A stretch of DNA of 64,000 nucleotides. It comes from Thiohalocapsa sp. PB-PSB1. GTDB taxonomy: Bacteria > Pseudomonadota > Gammaproteobacteria > Chromatiales > Chromatiaceae. This document shows positions 1-9,415 of the stretch, one piece after another. Position 1 is the stretch's first letter; the number at the start of each line of letters is the position of its first letter. Position numbers and translations under genes: made by a program. The stretch lies in assembly GCA_016745215.1 (NCBI GenBank), contig CP050890.1, positions 2,666,001 to 2,730,000 on the forward strand. The letters run 5' to 3'. A model generated the notes under the pieces. It searched no databases, had not been told where the DNA came from, and was given only the letters and a program-made list of their open reading frames with translations.

Positions 1-412
1 CGCCGCTGCCGGTGCCGAGGTCAGCGCAGAGAACGTTGCGTTTTGCAGGCAAAGCGGCTAATGCGCATTCGACTACCAGTTCGGTGTCTGGGCGCGGAAT
101 CAGCGTTGCTGCCGCGACCTCCAGTGATAATCCCCAGAACTCGCGTCGACCGAGGATGTAGGCTATGGGTTCACCCCGGGCGCGGCGTTCGATGAGTTGT
201 CGATACTGTGCTTGCTGGGTGAGTTGCAGGGTTCGTTCTGGCCAGGCGATCAGCTCGGCACGGCTGGTTGCCAGCACCTCAGATAGCAGCAGTTGGGCCT
301 CGAACTGGACGTCGTTTCGAACATTGTCGTTAGGTTCGTCCTTGATTGTGGTTTTGATATTTGCTGCGAGTGTTGCGATGCCTTCCTTCAGGGCTTTGCT
401 GTAAGTACACAA
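1..412 (-). CDS. prmC: Peptide chain release factor N5-glutamine methyltransferase, N-terminal part (cut by window edge)
   Basis: PrmC (HemK) methylates the glutamine of the GGQ motif in release factors using S-adenosylmethionine. The visible part carries the N-terminal helical domain, the family segment GEPIAYILGRREFWGL and the start of the SAM-binding motif, DLGTGSG, right at the window edge. No ATG is available near the N-terminus. A TTG at 412 lies five bases after GGAG and is my chosen start. The gene follows prfA, its substrate, on the same strand with an 84-base gap, the usual hemA-prfA-prmC order. The C-terminal catalytic part, with the NPPY motif, lies outside the window. Confidence 0.9.
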   Translation of the reverse strand, partial: MCTYSKALKEGIATLAANIKTTIKDEPNDNVRNDVQFEAQLLLSEVLATSRAELIAWPERTLQLTQQAQYRQLIERRARGEPIAYILGRREFWGLSLEVAAATLIPRPDTELVVECALAALPAKRNVLCADLGTGSG

Positions 413-496
413 ATCATCTCCGTAAGCACACAAATCGTCGCAGCAGGTGCGCAATTCGTCTGAATGTACAAATCGAGTTTCGATGTGCTTGCCCTT

Positions 497-1576
497 TCAG
501 TCTGTCATCAAATCTGCGAGCTGGTCCGCTTGATGCTCTTGGCGCAGAGGCTCGATGACTTGTGACAGGTTCCCGATCATGATTTCGTCGAGTTTATACA
601 ACGTGAGATTGATGCGGTGGTCGGTCAGCCGATTTTGCGGGAAATTATAGGTTCGGATGCGCTCGGAGCGGTCGCCACTGCCGACCTGTATTCGACGTGA
701 TTGACTTCGCTCGGCGGTTTGTGCATCGACTGCCTGCGCCAGCAGTTTAGCCTGCAACAGCGACATGGCGCGGGCACGGTTCTTGTGTTGCGATCGCTCG
801 TCTTGGCATTCCACCACCACGCCGCTCGGCAGATGTGTGATGCGCACAGCAGAGTCCGTCTTGTTGACGTGTTGACCACCGGCACCGGAGGCACGATAGG
901 TATCCACACGCAGGTCACTGCCATCGATCTGAATCTGATCGATGGATTCCACCTCGGGAAGAATGGCAACAGTGCAGGCCGACGTGTGCACTCGGCCCTG
1001 GGATTCGGTTTCAGGAACACGTTGGACGCGATGGGCGCCTGATTCGAATTTGAGATTGGCATAGACGCCGCTGCCGCTGATGCGTGCGACAACCTCCTTG
1101 AAGCCGCCCAATTCGCCTTCGCTTTCGCTCACCACCTCGTGTTGCCAGCCACGGGACTCAGCGAAGCGCAGATACATCCGCAGCAGGTCAGCCGCGAACA
1201 ACGCTGCTTCTGCTCCGCCGGTTCCGGCGCGTACTTCCAGAAAGACATTGCGCTGATCGTTCGGATCTGGCGGCAGCAGCAGTTGATGCAATCGCGGCTC
1301 CAAGGCATCTCGGCGCTCCTCGGCAATGGCCAGTTCCTCGCGGGCAAGTTCTGCCATCTCCTTGTCGGCCAGCATCTCCTGATCTGCCTTGATCTCCTGC
1401 TCGACGCCGCAATACTGATCATAGCACTCTACTATTGGCGCAAGTTGTGCGTATTCACGCCCAAGTTCGCGGTATAGATTTTGGTCATTTTGTGTTTCTG
1501 GGGCAGCGAGCAGCGCGGTGACTTCGCTAAAGCGTTCGCTTAAGCGCTCGAGTTTGCCGCGTATAGACGCATTCAT
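497..1576 (-). CDS. prfA: Peptide chain release factor 1 (RF1)
   Basis: RF1 reads UAA and UAG in the ribosomal A site and triggers peptide release. The 359-residue length is normal. The GGQ catalytic motif is at residues 233-235 within SGAGGQHVNKT. The PxT codon-recognition tripeptide is PET at 188-190, inside RVPETESQGR, followed by the conserved HTSACTVAILPE stretch. The start codon overlaps the end of hemA by four bases (ATGA type), so the two are probably translationally coupled. The gene lies between hemA and prmC, which modifies this GGQ glutamine. Confidence 0.98.
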   Translation of the reverse strand: MNASIRGKLERLSERFSEVTALLAAPETQNDQNLYRELGREYAQLAPIVECYDQYCGVEQEIKADQEMLADKEMAELAREELAIAEERRDALEPRLHQLLLPPDPNDQRNVFLEVRAGTGGAEAALFAADLLRMYLRFAESRGWQHEVVSESEGELGGFKEVVARISGSGVYANLKFESGAHRVQRVPETESQGRVHTSACTVAILPEVESIDQIQIDGSDLRVDTYRASGAGGQHVNKTDSAVRITHLPSGVVVECQDERSQHKNRARAMSLLQAKLLAQAVDAQTAERSQSRRIQVGSGDRSERIRTYNFPQNRLTDHRINLTLYKLDEIMIGNLSQVIEPLRQEHQADQLADLMTD

Positions 1577-2847
1577 CGGCTGCCGTCTTGCTCTTTCTGA
1601 AGCTGAAAAAGCTCGTTGGCGGCCTGCAAAAGATCGGATTGCCCTTCGCGTCCCGCGCGGCGTAAACGGACACTCGGATTGTGCAGCAGCTTATTAGTTA
1701 AAGTATGCGCGAGCTGGCAAAGTACTTCATCGGCTGGCTTGCCGGAAGCAAGCTGTCGCTTCGCGCGCTCCACCATCGCATCGCGGGTGCGCTCGGCACG
1801 TGAGCGATAGTCTTGAATTAGCGATACCGCGTCCAGTGATCGCACCCAAGCCATAAATTCTTCGGTGTGCAAGTCGACGATTTCCATTGCTTGTTCGGAC
1901 GCCTGTTGTCGGGAGCGCATGCCCTCGTCGACAACGCTCTGCAGATCATCAACCGTGTATAAATAGATGTCGCTAAGCTGGCCGACCTCGGGTTCTATGT
2001 CCCGCGGCACAGCGATATCGACCATGAATACCGGTCGATGTTTGCGCTTCTTCAGAGACCGCTCGACGACCCCCTTGCCGAGCACAGGCAGCGGGCTTGC
2101 GGTTGAGGAAACGACAACATCAGCCTCAGGTAGATGATTAGCAAGTTCAGTCAGAGCGATTGCATAGCCGTCGAATTGTGCCGCGACCCTGTGTGCACGT
2201 TCTACTGTGCGATTGGCAACGATAATACGTCCGATGCCATGCTGATGAAGGTGTCGGGCGGCCAGTTCGATGGTCTCACCAGCGCCGATCAACAATGCGG
2301 TCTGTTTCGATAGATCGCTGAAGATCTGCCGTGCTAGGCTGACTGCCGCAAACGCGACTGATACCGGGCTACTGCCGATGGCGGTATCCGTGCGAATCTG
2401 TTTGGCTACCGAGAAGGTATGCTGGAACAGCCGACCGAGCATGCGCCCAGCACTTCCGCTGTCGCAAGCTGTTTGGAATGCGGCCTTGACTTGACCTAGA
2501 ATTTGCGGCTCGCCCAGCACCATTGAATCCAGACCGCTTGCGACCCGCAGCAGATGGCGAACGCTTTCTCGATCATGGTGGACATAAAGATGCGGCATGA
2601 ACAGCTGTGGTTCGATGCCATGGAAGCGCCCGAGCCAATGGCATAGGGCCGCGTCTCTATCGCGCTCGTTTGACGCACAATAGAGTTCCGTGCGATTACA
2701 GGTTGATAAGATAACTGCCTCGTCCGAGGCTGTCTGTTCGGTCAACGTGCGCAGTGCGCCGACGATAACATCTGGGCCAAACGTCAGCCGTTCGCGAATT
2801 TCGACAGGCGCGCTCTTGTGGTTCAGGCCAAGGGTCAATATGGTCAT
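1573..2847 (-). CDS. hemA: Glutamyl-tRNA reductase
   Basis: This enzyme reduces glutamyl-tRNA(Glu) to glutamate-1-semialdehyde with NADPH, the first committed step of C5-pathway tetrapyrrole synthesis. The 424-residue protein begins with the family signature GLNHKSAPVEIRE and carries STCNRTE at 48-54, with the catalytic cysteine at 50. The NADPH-binding stretch LLIGAGE and the ANRT motif follow, and the C-terminal dimerisation helix ends the protein. It heads the minus-strand hemA-prfA-prmC operon and is divergent from the TPR gene across about 180 bases. Confidence 0.97.
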   Translation of the reverse strand: MTILTLGLNHKSAPVEIRERLTFGPDVIVGALRTLTEQTASDEAVILSTCNRTELYCASNERDRDAALCHWLGRFHGIEPQLFMPHLYVHHDRESVRHLLRVASGLDSMVLGEPQILGQVKAAFQTACDSGSAGRMLGRLFQHTFSVAKQIRTDTAIGSSPVSVAFAAVSLARQIFSDLSKQTALLIGAGETIELAARHLHQHGIGRIIVANRTVERAHRVAAQFDGYAIALTELANHLPEADVVVSSTASPLPVLGKGVVERSLKKRKHRPVFMVDIAVPRDIEPEVGQLSDIYLYTVDDLQSVVDEGMRSRQQASEQAMEIVDLHTEEFMAWVRSLDAVSLIQDYRSRAERTRDAMVERAKRQLASGKPADEVLCQLAHTLTNKLLHNPSVRLRRAGREGQSDLLQAANELFQLQKEQDGSR

Positions 2848-3024
2848 GATACTGGCAGGATGAGTGATAAGATGTCTGCGCGCTGTACTCCAAACTTGAC
2901 ACTTAGAGAGACGAACGCAAATTCCAGCGGGCCTGTTTCGATGCCGGAACTGCGACAGTATACTGCTATCAAAAGCGTATGACGGCTGACCGTGATCAAC
3001 TGTCTGGAAAACCGGTATCTAACT

Positions 3025-4914
3025 ATGTTTAAACTATCAGATGGCGCCCCGTTTGCCATTCGCCTGTTGACCTTACTTCAGGCTCTATTGCTTTTTACAA
3101 CGATCTCCTTTGCCTCAGTAGCGTGTGCCGACACGCACGCTGACCAAAGTATGGATGTGAAGAAAACGCCTGCTGGCGAGTACAAGCCGCAGTATATACC
3201 TTATCCAGGGCCTGATCTTACTCCGAAATTTGGCAGCGATGAAGCGAACGACCCTGCCGCCCCATCAAGCCAACCATCGAGCCAAACTCTGAAAGCACCT
3301 ACGGAAGGCAGGATTCGAGCAGGACTGTCATCGGATTTGATATACGCTGTGTTGGTTGGTGAGATTGCCTCGCAGCGGGATAAGCACGACATCGCCTTCA
3401 AACACTATCTGTATGCGGCACGACTCGCGCGGGATTCGGGCATGGCGGAATTGGCCGCACGAGCTGCATTATCTCTAGGGCAGCCCGAGGCGGCCATGCG
3501 CGCGACGGATCTATGGGTGGAGCTGGATGCAAGTTCATCAAAGGCGCATCAGATTGCAGCTTATGCACGGATCGACGCTAAAGATCGAGCCGGGACGCTG
3601 GCAGAGCTCAACGAACTGATTCGTCTGGCTTCAGATTCTGAAAAAGGTTTTTTGCAGGCCGCGCAGATGCTCTCGCGAGTCGCCGATCCTGAGGATCGGA
3701 TGCAGATGATGCGGGAACTCGTGGCTGGCGATATCGATAATGCCGACGCGCAATTTGCTCTGGCCATGCTTGCGGCTGGTGCTGAGGACATAAATGCCGC
3801 CCAGAAACATGCGAAACGGGCCATTGAGCTGAGGCCGGACTGGGATAGTCCTCGCCTGTTCCTGGTACGTCTACTGGTTGCCGACGATCAGCTCGACGAA
3901 GCGATTTCTGCGATTGATCAATTCCTTGCAGCAGAACCAGAGAACCAGGAGATGCTGCTGTTGCGAACGCAACTGCACATTGATGCAGAGGAGTATGACT
4001 CAGCCCTGGCGCTGTTTGATGACATTCTGGAGCGTATTCCTGAGCAGCCCGAACTAGTACTTACCGCCGCGGTTCTAGCGTTGCAGGTCGAAGCTTTGGA
4101 TAAGGCGCGAAACTACTTGACTCTACTCCGTAAAATGGGCGCGCATGCTGATGATTCCGCATTCCTGCTCGGTCAAGTCGAAGAATTGGCCGGGGAAACG
4201 GAACAGGCCCTAGATTGGTATGCCAAGGTGCGTGGTGAGAACGAGACCAATGCGCATGTACGTATTGCCGGAATCTATCTTAAGCGCGGCGAGACCGAAC
4301 GGGCGCGCGAAATTCTGCAGCAGCTGCGCGATCAGTTCCCAGCAGATGTAACGGCACTCTACCTTATCGAAGGAGAACTTCTGAGCGAGCAGAATCTAAC
4401 ACAACAAGCCTTCGACACCTACTCTGATGCTTTGTCAAAGACGCCGGATAATGCTGACTTACTCTATGCCCGCGCCATGCTCGCGGTGGAAATGGATCGC
4501 GTCGATCTGCTCGAGCGAGATTTGCGCCGTATTTTAGTTAATGATCCGGATCATGTGGATGCGTTGAATGCGCTTGGCTATACGCTGGCAGATCGTACCG
4601 ACCGCCTAGAGGAAGCCTTGAGTTTCATTGAGCGAGCATTGCAGTTACGTCCGGATGAGCCAGCAATTCTGGACAGCATGGGCTGGGCGTTATTCCGCAA
4701 GGGCGATGCCGAGAGCGCAGAGCCTTTTTTGCGTCGGGCGTTGGACAGCATGTTTGATGCCGAAATTGCAGCGCATCTAGGCGAAGTGCTTTGGGCTTTA
4801 GGTAGACGGGAAGATGCACGAAAAATCTGGGGACGTGCTCTCGCGGAGGATCCGAAGCACGAATACTTGCTGCGCACTCTCGGGCGGTATCGAATCACCC
4901 AGAGTGGACCCTGA
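3025..4914 (+). CDS. Exported tetratricopeptide-repeat protein
   Basis: A protein of about 629 residues made largely of TPR helices (repeated A-L-x-L and W-A-L-x-x-x-G-x-x-x-x-A patterns through most of its length). From the ATG at 3025 it starts with a basic stretch and a hydrophobic segment ending in SVACA, so it is exported. The cysteine might also serve as a lipidation site. A GTG 33 bases upstream would add residues before the signal and seems less likely. TPR proteins of this kind lie next to hemA in many gammaproteobacteria (as in Pseudomonas) and are thought to be envelope scaffolds; the exact role is not known. It ends two bases before ispE. The outer-membrane lipoprotein-insertion gene lolB, usual between these two, is absent. 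Confidence 0.85.
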   Translation: MFKLSDGAPFAIRLLTLLQALLLFTTISFASVACADTHADQSMDVKKTPAGEYKPQYIPYPGPDLTPKFGSDEANDPAAPSSQPSSQTLKAPTEGRIRAGLSSDLIYAVLVGEIASQRDKHDIAFKHYLYAARLARDSGMAELAARAALSLGQPEAAMRATDLWVELDASSSKAHQIAAYARIDAKDRAGTLAELNELIRLASDSEKGFLQAAQMLSRVADPEDRMQMMRELVAGDIDNADAQFALAMLAAGAEDINAAQKHAKRAIELRPDWDSPRLFLVRLLVADDQLDEAISAIDQFLAAEPENQEMLLLRTQLHIDAEEYDSALALFDDILERIPEQPELVLTAAVLALQVEALDKARNYLTLLRKMGAHADDSAFLLGQVEELAGETEQALDWYAKVRGENETNAHVRIAGIYLKRGETERAREILQQLRDQFPADVTALYLIEGELLSEQNLTQQAFDTYSDALSKTPDNADLLYARAMLAVEMDRVDLLERDLRRILVNDPDHVDALNALGYTLADRTDRLEEALSFIERALQLRPDEPAILDSMGWALFRKGDAESAEPFLRRALDSMFDAEIAAHLGEVLWALGRREDARKIWGRALAEDPKHEYLLRTLGRYRITQSGP

Positions 4915-4916
4915 CT

Positions 4917-5780
4917 ATGCTGCCGATTGTTGCGACCGACGGCGCCTGGTTGGCACCGGCCAAGCTGAACCTGATGTTGCGGGTAGTCGGCCGACGTGCT
5001 GACGGTTATCACCTATTACAGACAGTATTTCAGTTCGTTGATCGCTGCGATCGGCTCTACTTTGATGTTCGCAACGACGGTCGAGTCATTCGCCGCAGTG
5101 GCGCGCCTGGGGTATCGCCAGATCAAGACCTAGTAGTTCGCGCGGCACAAGCCTTGCGCGCATGGACCGGCTGCACGAAGGGCATCACCATTGATGTGCA
5201 AAAGATCCTGCCTATGGGGGGTGGTCTAGGTGGCGGTAGTTCCGATGCTGCGACCACGTTGGTTGCTTTGAATCAGCTTTGGTCGCTTGGGCTCGAGATC
5301 GACGTGTTAGCGCAAATTGGGCTTTCTTTAGGTGCTGATATCCCGGTGTTCGTGCACGGTCGAGCTGCCTGGGCGGAGGGCGTCGGTGAGTATTTAACCC
5401 CGATGGAGCCTCCAGAACCTTGGTATCTGATTCTAGCCCCCGCTGTTTCGGTCTCGACTGCGATGGTCTTCTCAGATCCGGGATTGACACGCAATTCGCG
5501 CTCAGTCAAAATGGAAGACTTCATTGCCGGTTGTGTAGAAAACGACTGTCTTAATGTAGTCCTGACACGCTATCCAGCCGTAGCCGAAGCCTTTACCTGG
5601 CTCAAGCTGCATGCCGGTACGGCCAGGTTAACGGGTACGGGAGGATGCGTATTCGCCGAGTTTTCTAATAAGGGCACGGCCCTGGAAGTCGCAGAAATCG
5701 CATCACGCAAGTATTCCGCATTCGTGGCTCGTGGTTGTAATCTTTCGCCGTTATTCGAGACTCCGGGATATGGGGCCTAG
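4917..5780 (+). CDS. ispE: 4-diphosphocytidyl-2-C-methyl-D-erythritol kinase
   Basis: IspE phosphorylates CDP-methylerythritol with ATP in the MEP pathway to isoprenoid precursors. The 287-residue protein has the N-terminal APAKLNL motif (residues 13-19), the GHMP-kinase phosphate-binding loop PMGGGLGGGSSD (99-110), and a C-terminal TGTGGCVFAEF segment. It directly follows the TPR gene, and another MEP gene (ispH) lies at 36010. Its 3' end abuts a dispersed intergenic repeat that starts at the stop codon. Confidence 0.97.
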   Translation: MLPIVATDGAWLAPAKLNLMLRVVGRRADGYHLLQTVFQFVDRCDRLYFDVRNDGRVIRRSGAPGVSPDQDLVVRAAQALRAWTGCTKGITIDVQKILPMGGGLGGGSSDAATTLVALNQLWSLGLEIDVLAQIGLSLGADIPVFVHGRAAWAEGVGEYLTPMEPPEPWYLILAPAVSVSTAMVFSDPGLTRNSRSVKMEDFIAGCVENDCLNVVLTRYPAVAEAFTWLKLHAGTARLTGTGGCVFAEFSNKGTALEVAEIASRKYSAFVARGCNLSPLFETPGYGA

Positions 5781-5958
5781 GCGACTGCCAGAGAGAAACG
5801 TACCAACTGGTGCTGGATTCTCGTTCACCTCCGCGAACTGGCAATCCGCCCACAGTTGCTCTATGGATGGGTTGCCTCAACCTGGAGGCTGGACGAGAAG
5901 ACAAGCTAGATCGCATTAGGTGTAAATGGCTGTAGTATGTTTCTCGATAGAAATGGCC
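5780..5958. repeat. Dispersed intergenic repeat, copy A
   Basis: A stretch of about 179 bases that begins GGCGACTGCC right at the ispE stop and ends in a GATAGAAATGGCC-type box. It matches copy B at 8177-8333 and parts at 9004 and 9509 over most of its length. The two ends are imperfect inverted repeats (GGCGATT against AATCGCC). It has no open frame of note and looks like a small non-autonomous element. Confidence 0.75.
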
Positions 5959-6131
5959 TTAAGGCAATTCCTGCAAGATCAATCTTCAAGATGATTAATT
6001 CATTCCTGTTAGAAAGCCGGCATAAGTAAAACAGGTTATATGAGCATGAATCCGACGCAGTAGTTAGATGCAATGTGAGTCGGATGCTATGTAAAGTTGA
6101 TTAAAATCGCTCAAGATAAAACGCTGACGAT

Positions 6132-6206
6132 TGGGGCGTCGCCAAGTGGTAAGGCACTGGGTTTTGATCCCAGCATTCCCAGGTTCGAATCCTGGCGCCC
6201 CAGCCA
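6132..6206 (+). tRNA. tRNA-Gln (TTG)
   Basis: A 75-base cloverleaf. The acceptor arm TGGGGCG pairs with CGCCCCA, the anticodon loop TTTTGAT gives anticodon TTG, the T arm contains GGTTCGAATCC, and CCA is encoded at 6204-6206. It lies between ispE and prs, as in many gammaproteobacteria. The 170 bases before it (5959-6131) hold no gene. Confidence 0.97.
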
Positions 6207-6263
6207 ATCAAACCCAGCTGATCAAACAATCATCCAGCCATCGAAACGAAAGGTGGCTGATAC

Positions 6264-7232
6264 GTGAGGGATCAGGCCGTGCCCGCCAGCCATATGATGG
6301 TGTTCTCTGGGAACGCCAATCCGGACCTTGCCGCAGAGATCGCTGCTCACCTGAGTATTCCGCTTGGTAAAGCCGTAGTCGGCCAGTTTAGCGATGGTGA
6401 GGTCATGTCCGAAATCCAGGAAAACGTCCGCGGCCGAGACGTTTTTGTAGTCCAGCCAACCTGCGCACCAACCAATGATAATCTGATCGAGCTGTTAGTG
6501 ATGATCGACGCCTTACGCTGGGCTTCCTCCAAGCGTGTGACCGCAGTTATTCCTTACTACGGCTACGCGCGGCAGGATCGGCGGCCAAGATCTGCTCGGG
6601 TGCCCATTACGGCTCGGTTGGTTGCTAAGATGATTGGTTCTGCAGGTGCTGATCGCGTATTGACAATGGACCTGCATGCTGACCAAATTCAAGGCTTTTT
6701 CGATATTCCGGTGGATAATGTCTACGCATCGCCAATTCTGCTCGGCGATATTTGGCGGCAAAAGTATCCAGCTCTTATGGTCGTTTCTCCAGACGTCGGT
6801 GGTGTAGTGCGTGCCCGTGCGCTTGCGAAACGCTTAGATGACGCAGATTTAGCCATCATTGACAAGCGCCGACCTCGGCCTAACGAAGCTAAGGTGATGA
6901 ACATCATCGGCGACGTTCGAAACCGCAGCTGTTTGCTAATCGACGATTTGGTCGATACTGCCGGTACCCTATGTCAAGCCGCCGCCGCGTTGAAACAACA
7001 GGGCGCTTCGCAAGTCGTGGCCTATTGTACGCATGCCGTGCTATCTGGGCCGGCAGTGGCCAACATCAATGCATCTGTGCTTGATGAGCTAGTCGTAACA
7101 AATACCATTCCGCTGCGTCCGGATGCGATTGCCTGCGAGAAAATTCGCCAACTCAGCATTGGCGAATTACTGGCTGAAACAATGCGCCGAGTCTCCAACG
7201 AAGAGTCTGTCAGCTCTCTGTTCGTAGATTGA
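6264..7232 (+). CDS. prs: Ribose-phosphate pyrophosphokinase
   Basis: This enzyme makes PRPP from ribose-5-phosphate and ATP for nucleotide, histidine and tryptophan synthesis. The protein shows the family blocks FSGNANPDLA, GQFSDGE, the flexible-loop segment YYGYARQDRR, the DLHADQIQGFF block and the PRPP loop LLIDDLVDTAGTL. A GTG at 6264 follows AAGGTGG by seven bases and is the better start (322 residues). The ATG pair at 6294/6297 would give the more usual 311-312 residues but has no clear ribosome-binding site. Confidence 0.97.
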   Translation: MRDQAVPASHMMVFSGNANPDLAAEIAAHLSIPLGKAVVGQFSDGEVMSEIQENVRGRDVFVVQPTCAPTNDNLIELLVMIDALRWASSKRVTAVIPYYGYARQDRRPRSARVPITARLVAKMIGSAGADRVLTMDLHADQIQGFFDIPVDNVYASPILLGDIWRQKYPALMVVSPDVGGVVRARALAKRLDDADLAIIDKRRPRPNEAKVMNIIGDVRNRSCLLIDDLVDTAGTLCQAAAALKQQGASQVVAYCTHAVLSGPAVANINASVLDELVVTNTIPLRPDAIACEKIRQLSIGELLAETMRRVSNEESVSSLFVD

Positions 7233-7341
7233 AGGTTGGCGGTGGTGATGCCGGTTTGCAAGCCGGAAAACGCGATGCCACAGCCCGGTTGTGGGCTGCG
7301 GGTACTTCTTTTATCACCATTTTTCGCAATGGAGATCAATC

Positions 7342-7989
7342 ATGAGTCAGACTTTCGAAGTTGCCGCACAGGTCCGTGGCGACGGGGGTAAGGGCGCGAG
7401 CCGCCGCCTCCGTCGCCAGGGCTTGGTGCCTGGTATCGTTTATGGTGGGCATCAGGCACCGCAGATGATTGCGTTGCCTCACAACGAGTTGGTGCGCAGT
7501 TTAGAACAAGAAGCATTCTATTCGAGTTTGCTCGTATTGCATGTTGGAGAGGAGCGTGCCCAAGTCGTACTAAAAGATCTGCAGCGTCATCCAGCAAAGC
7601 CTTTCATCCTGCATGTCGACTTTCAGCGTGTCAGCATGGCGGAAAAGCTGCGCATGACCGTACCGCTGCACTTTGAGAACGAGAAAACGGCGAGAGGCGT
7701 CAAGGCGGGTGGCAAGGTGTCGCGTAACTTGACTGAAATCGAGATCAGCTGTTTGCCGAGCGATCTGCCCGAGTACATCAGTCTGGACATGGAGGAGATG
7801 GAGATCGGCGATATCGTGCATGTTTCTGAACTCAAGTTGCCCGAGGGCGTCGAGCTGACCAGTGCAACCGATGTGGAGACGCCGGTTGTGCTGATTCACG
7901 CTGGGTATAGCGACAGTGATCAAATCGACGAGGGTGAGGGCGAAGGTGAAAGCGACGAGGACGTTGGAGACGACGAAGTTGGAACCTGA
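7342..7989 (+). CDS. rplY: 50S ribosomal protein L25, long (CTC/TL5) form
   Basis: Ribosomal protein bL25 binds 5S rRNA. The 215-residue protein is the long form: an N-terminal 5S-binding domain (GASRRLRRQGLVPGIVYGG) followed by a TL5/CTC-type beta domain (DFQRVSMAEKLRMTVPLHF) and an acidic tail rich in E and D. The start is the ATG at 7342 after GGAGATC. A short hairpin with arms CAGCCC/GGGCTG lies in the leader at 7282-7303. Gene order prs-rplY-pth is standard. Confidence 0.96.
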   Translation: MSQTFEVAAQVRGDGGKGASRRLRRQGLVPGIVYGGHQAPQMIALPHNELVRSLEQEAFYSSLLVLHVGEERAQVVLKDLQRHPAKPFILHVDFQRVSMAEKLRMTVPLHFENEKTARGVKAGGKVSRNLTEIEISCLPSDLPEYISLDMEEMEIGDIVHVSELKLPEGVELTSATDVETPVVLIHAGYSDSDQIDEGEGEGESDEDVGDDEVGT

Positions 7990-8176
7990 TCCCACATCGA
8001 TCCGTATCCGTTAAGTCCGCTTTCAATATATTCGGGCGATTGCCGGAAACTGATCTACCAGATGACGCGGGTCTGTCAGATGACATAGAAGTGTCATCCG
8101 GCTTCAAGTAGGATCGACGCGAGCAGTGCCGGCAATGAAAGTGCTGGTCCGACGCAGAAGAAAAGTATCAAGATCA

Positions 8177-8333
8177 GGCGATTGCCGGAGAGAAATAGAC
8201 CAACTGGCGCCTGATTCTCGCTCGCCTTCGCGAAGCGGCAACCCGCCCACGGTCGCTCTGTAGGCGATTTGCCGGACGTCGAGGCCGGACGAGAAGACAA
8301 TCCAGTTAGTCTGTTTCTTGACAGAAATCGCCT
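8177..8333. repeat. Dispersed intergenic repeat, copy B
   Basis: The best-preserved copy, 157 bases, starting GGCGATTGCCGGAGAGAAA and ending TTTCTTGACAGAAATCGCC. The first and last 19 bases are imperfect inverted repeats. It lies between rplY and pth. The remainder of the 430-base rplY-pth gap holds no gene. Confidence 0.8.
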
Positions 8334-8419
8334 AAGTGAATTGATATTGATAGAAATCGCCTTAAAGCTCGCTGCGGCCACTCACTACGGCGGGTATTTT
8401 TATAGAGGTTCAATGCGCG

Positions 8420-9004
8420 ATGTCAGACAACGGCATCCGACTCATCGTGGGGCTTGGCAATCCAGGGCCGGATCATGAGGGTACGCGGCACAATGCCGGA
8501 TTTTGGCTGGTGGACCATCTTGCGGCGCAACATCGCGGGCAGTTCCGCCTTGAGTCCAAATTTCACGGCATGCTGGCGCGTATCACGGTGGTCGGCAAAG
8601 ATGTACGTCTTTTGAAACCGATGACCTATATGAATCACAGCGGGCGCGCTGTTGCTGCCTTGACGCGCTATTTCGATGTCTCGGTGGCGCAGATCCTGGT
8701 AGTCTATGATGAATTAGACCTGCCGGTCGGCCGGGCTAAACTCAAACTCGGTGGTGGGCATGCAGGCCATAATGGCATGCGCGATATCATCGCAGCACTC
8801 GGTCGTGAAGATTTTTGGCGCCTGCGAGTCGGTATCGGTCATCCTGGGCATAAGGCCGGCGTGGTCAATTATGTGCTGAGTCGGCCATCCAAGAATGACT
8901 TAAATTCGATCATGAGCGTGCTCGATAATGCTGATTCCTGCCTTCCGGATCTGCTGGTCGGAAATTACCAGCGTGCAATGAACCGATTGCATACCTTCCT
9001 CTAG
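8420..9004 (+). CDS. pth: Peptidyl-tRNA hydrolase
   Basis: Pth recycles peptidyl-tRNAs dropped from ribosomes. The 194-residue protein shows the family blocks LIVGLGNPGPDHEGTRHNAGF (with the catalytic His), KPMTYMNHSGRAV, VYDELDLPVGRAKLKLGGGHAGHNG and FWRLRVGIGHPG. The start is ATG at 8420. The usual next gene, ychF, is missing; the core block ends here and a 1-kb repeat-rich stretch follows. Confidence 0.97.
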   Translation: MSDNGIRLIVGLGNPGPDHEGTRHNAGFWLVDHLAAQHRGQFRLESKFHGMLARITVVGKDVRLLKPMTYMNHSGRAVAALTRYFDVSVAQILVVYDELDLPVGRAKLKLGGGHAGHNGMRDIIAALGREDFWRLRVGIGHPGHKAGVVNYVLSRPSKNDLNSIMSVLDNADSCLPDLLVGNYQRAMNRLHTFL

Positions 9005-9100
9005 GTGATTGCCGGAGAGAAACAGACAAACTGGCGCCTGATTCTCGTTCGCCTTCGCGAAGCGGCAACCCGCCTACAGTCGCTCTATGGGCGGCTTGCC
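9004..9100. repeat. Dispersed intergenic repeat, copy C (proximal half)
   Basis: It starts GGTGATTGCCGGAGAGAAA at the pth stop codon and matches the first 95 bases of copy B closely. The matching distal end (TTCTCGACAGAAATCGCC) appears only at 9512-9529. Copy C therefore seems to be split by about 400 bases that hold a REP-type palindrome, a short shared block and a tandem repeat. Confidence 0.7.
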
Positions 9101-9107
9101 GCAACGT

Positions 9108-9171
9108 CCCCCGCAAGCGGATCTTTACGAGCCGTGGGAGCCGGTCGGCGTAGGAGTCCGCTTGCGGGCGA
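9108..9171. repeat. REP-type palindrome, copy 1
   Basis: Inverted arms CCCGCAAGCGGA...TCCGCTTGCGGG around a central block containing GTCGGCGTAGGAG. The same design recurs at 56256-56321. Palindromes with GTAGGAGCCCGCTTGCGGGC-like arms are the usual form of bacterial REP elements, which RAYT transposases mobilise; three RAYT relics lie nearby. Confidence 0.7.
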
Positions 9172-9355
9172 CCCGGCAAATGATGCCATCGGAGCGGAAG
9201 CAAGCACCGCGCCTTTCCTGGGAGAAAGGCTGTAGGCCACTGTCTATTCGACAAATTAACTGAAGATACCCCCAGCGGGCAACCCGCCCAGCGCTACTTG
9301 ACTGGGATTGAGATTGGGATCGAAAAGACACAACATCAGGGCGAGAGAAACCTGA

Positions 9356-9415
9356 TGTTTGCTGGGCGGGTGTTTGCTGGGCGGATGTTTACTGGGCGGA
9401 TGTTTACTGGGCGCG
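9356..9415. repeat. Tandem repeat, 4 x 15 bp
   Basis: Four units of a 15-base motif close to TGTTTGCTGGGCGGA, with small substitutions (GCTG or ACTG). Just before it, 9283-9345 is a block shared with 37118-37175 (both end GGGATCGAAAAGACA). The rest of 9416-9854 is AT-richer and I see no gene in it. Confidence 0.8.
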
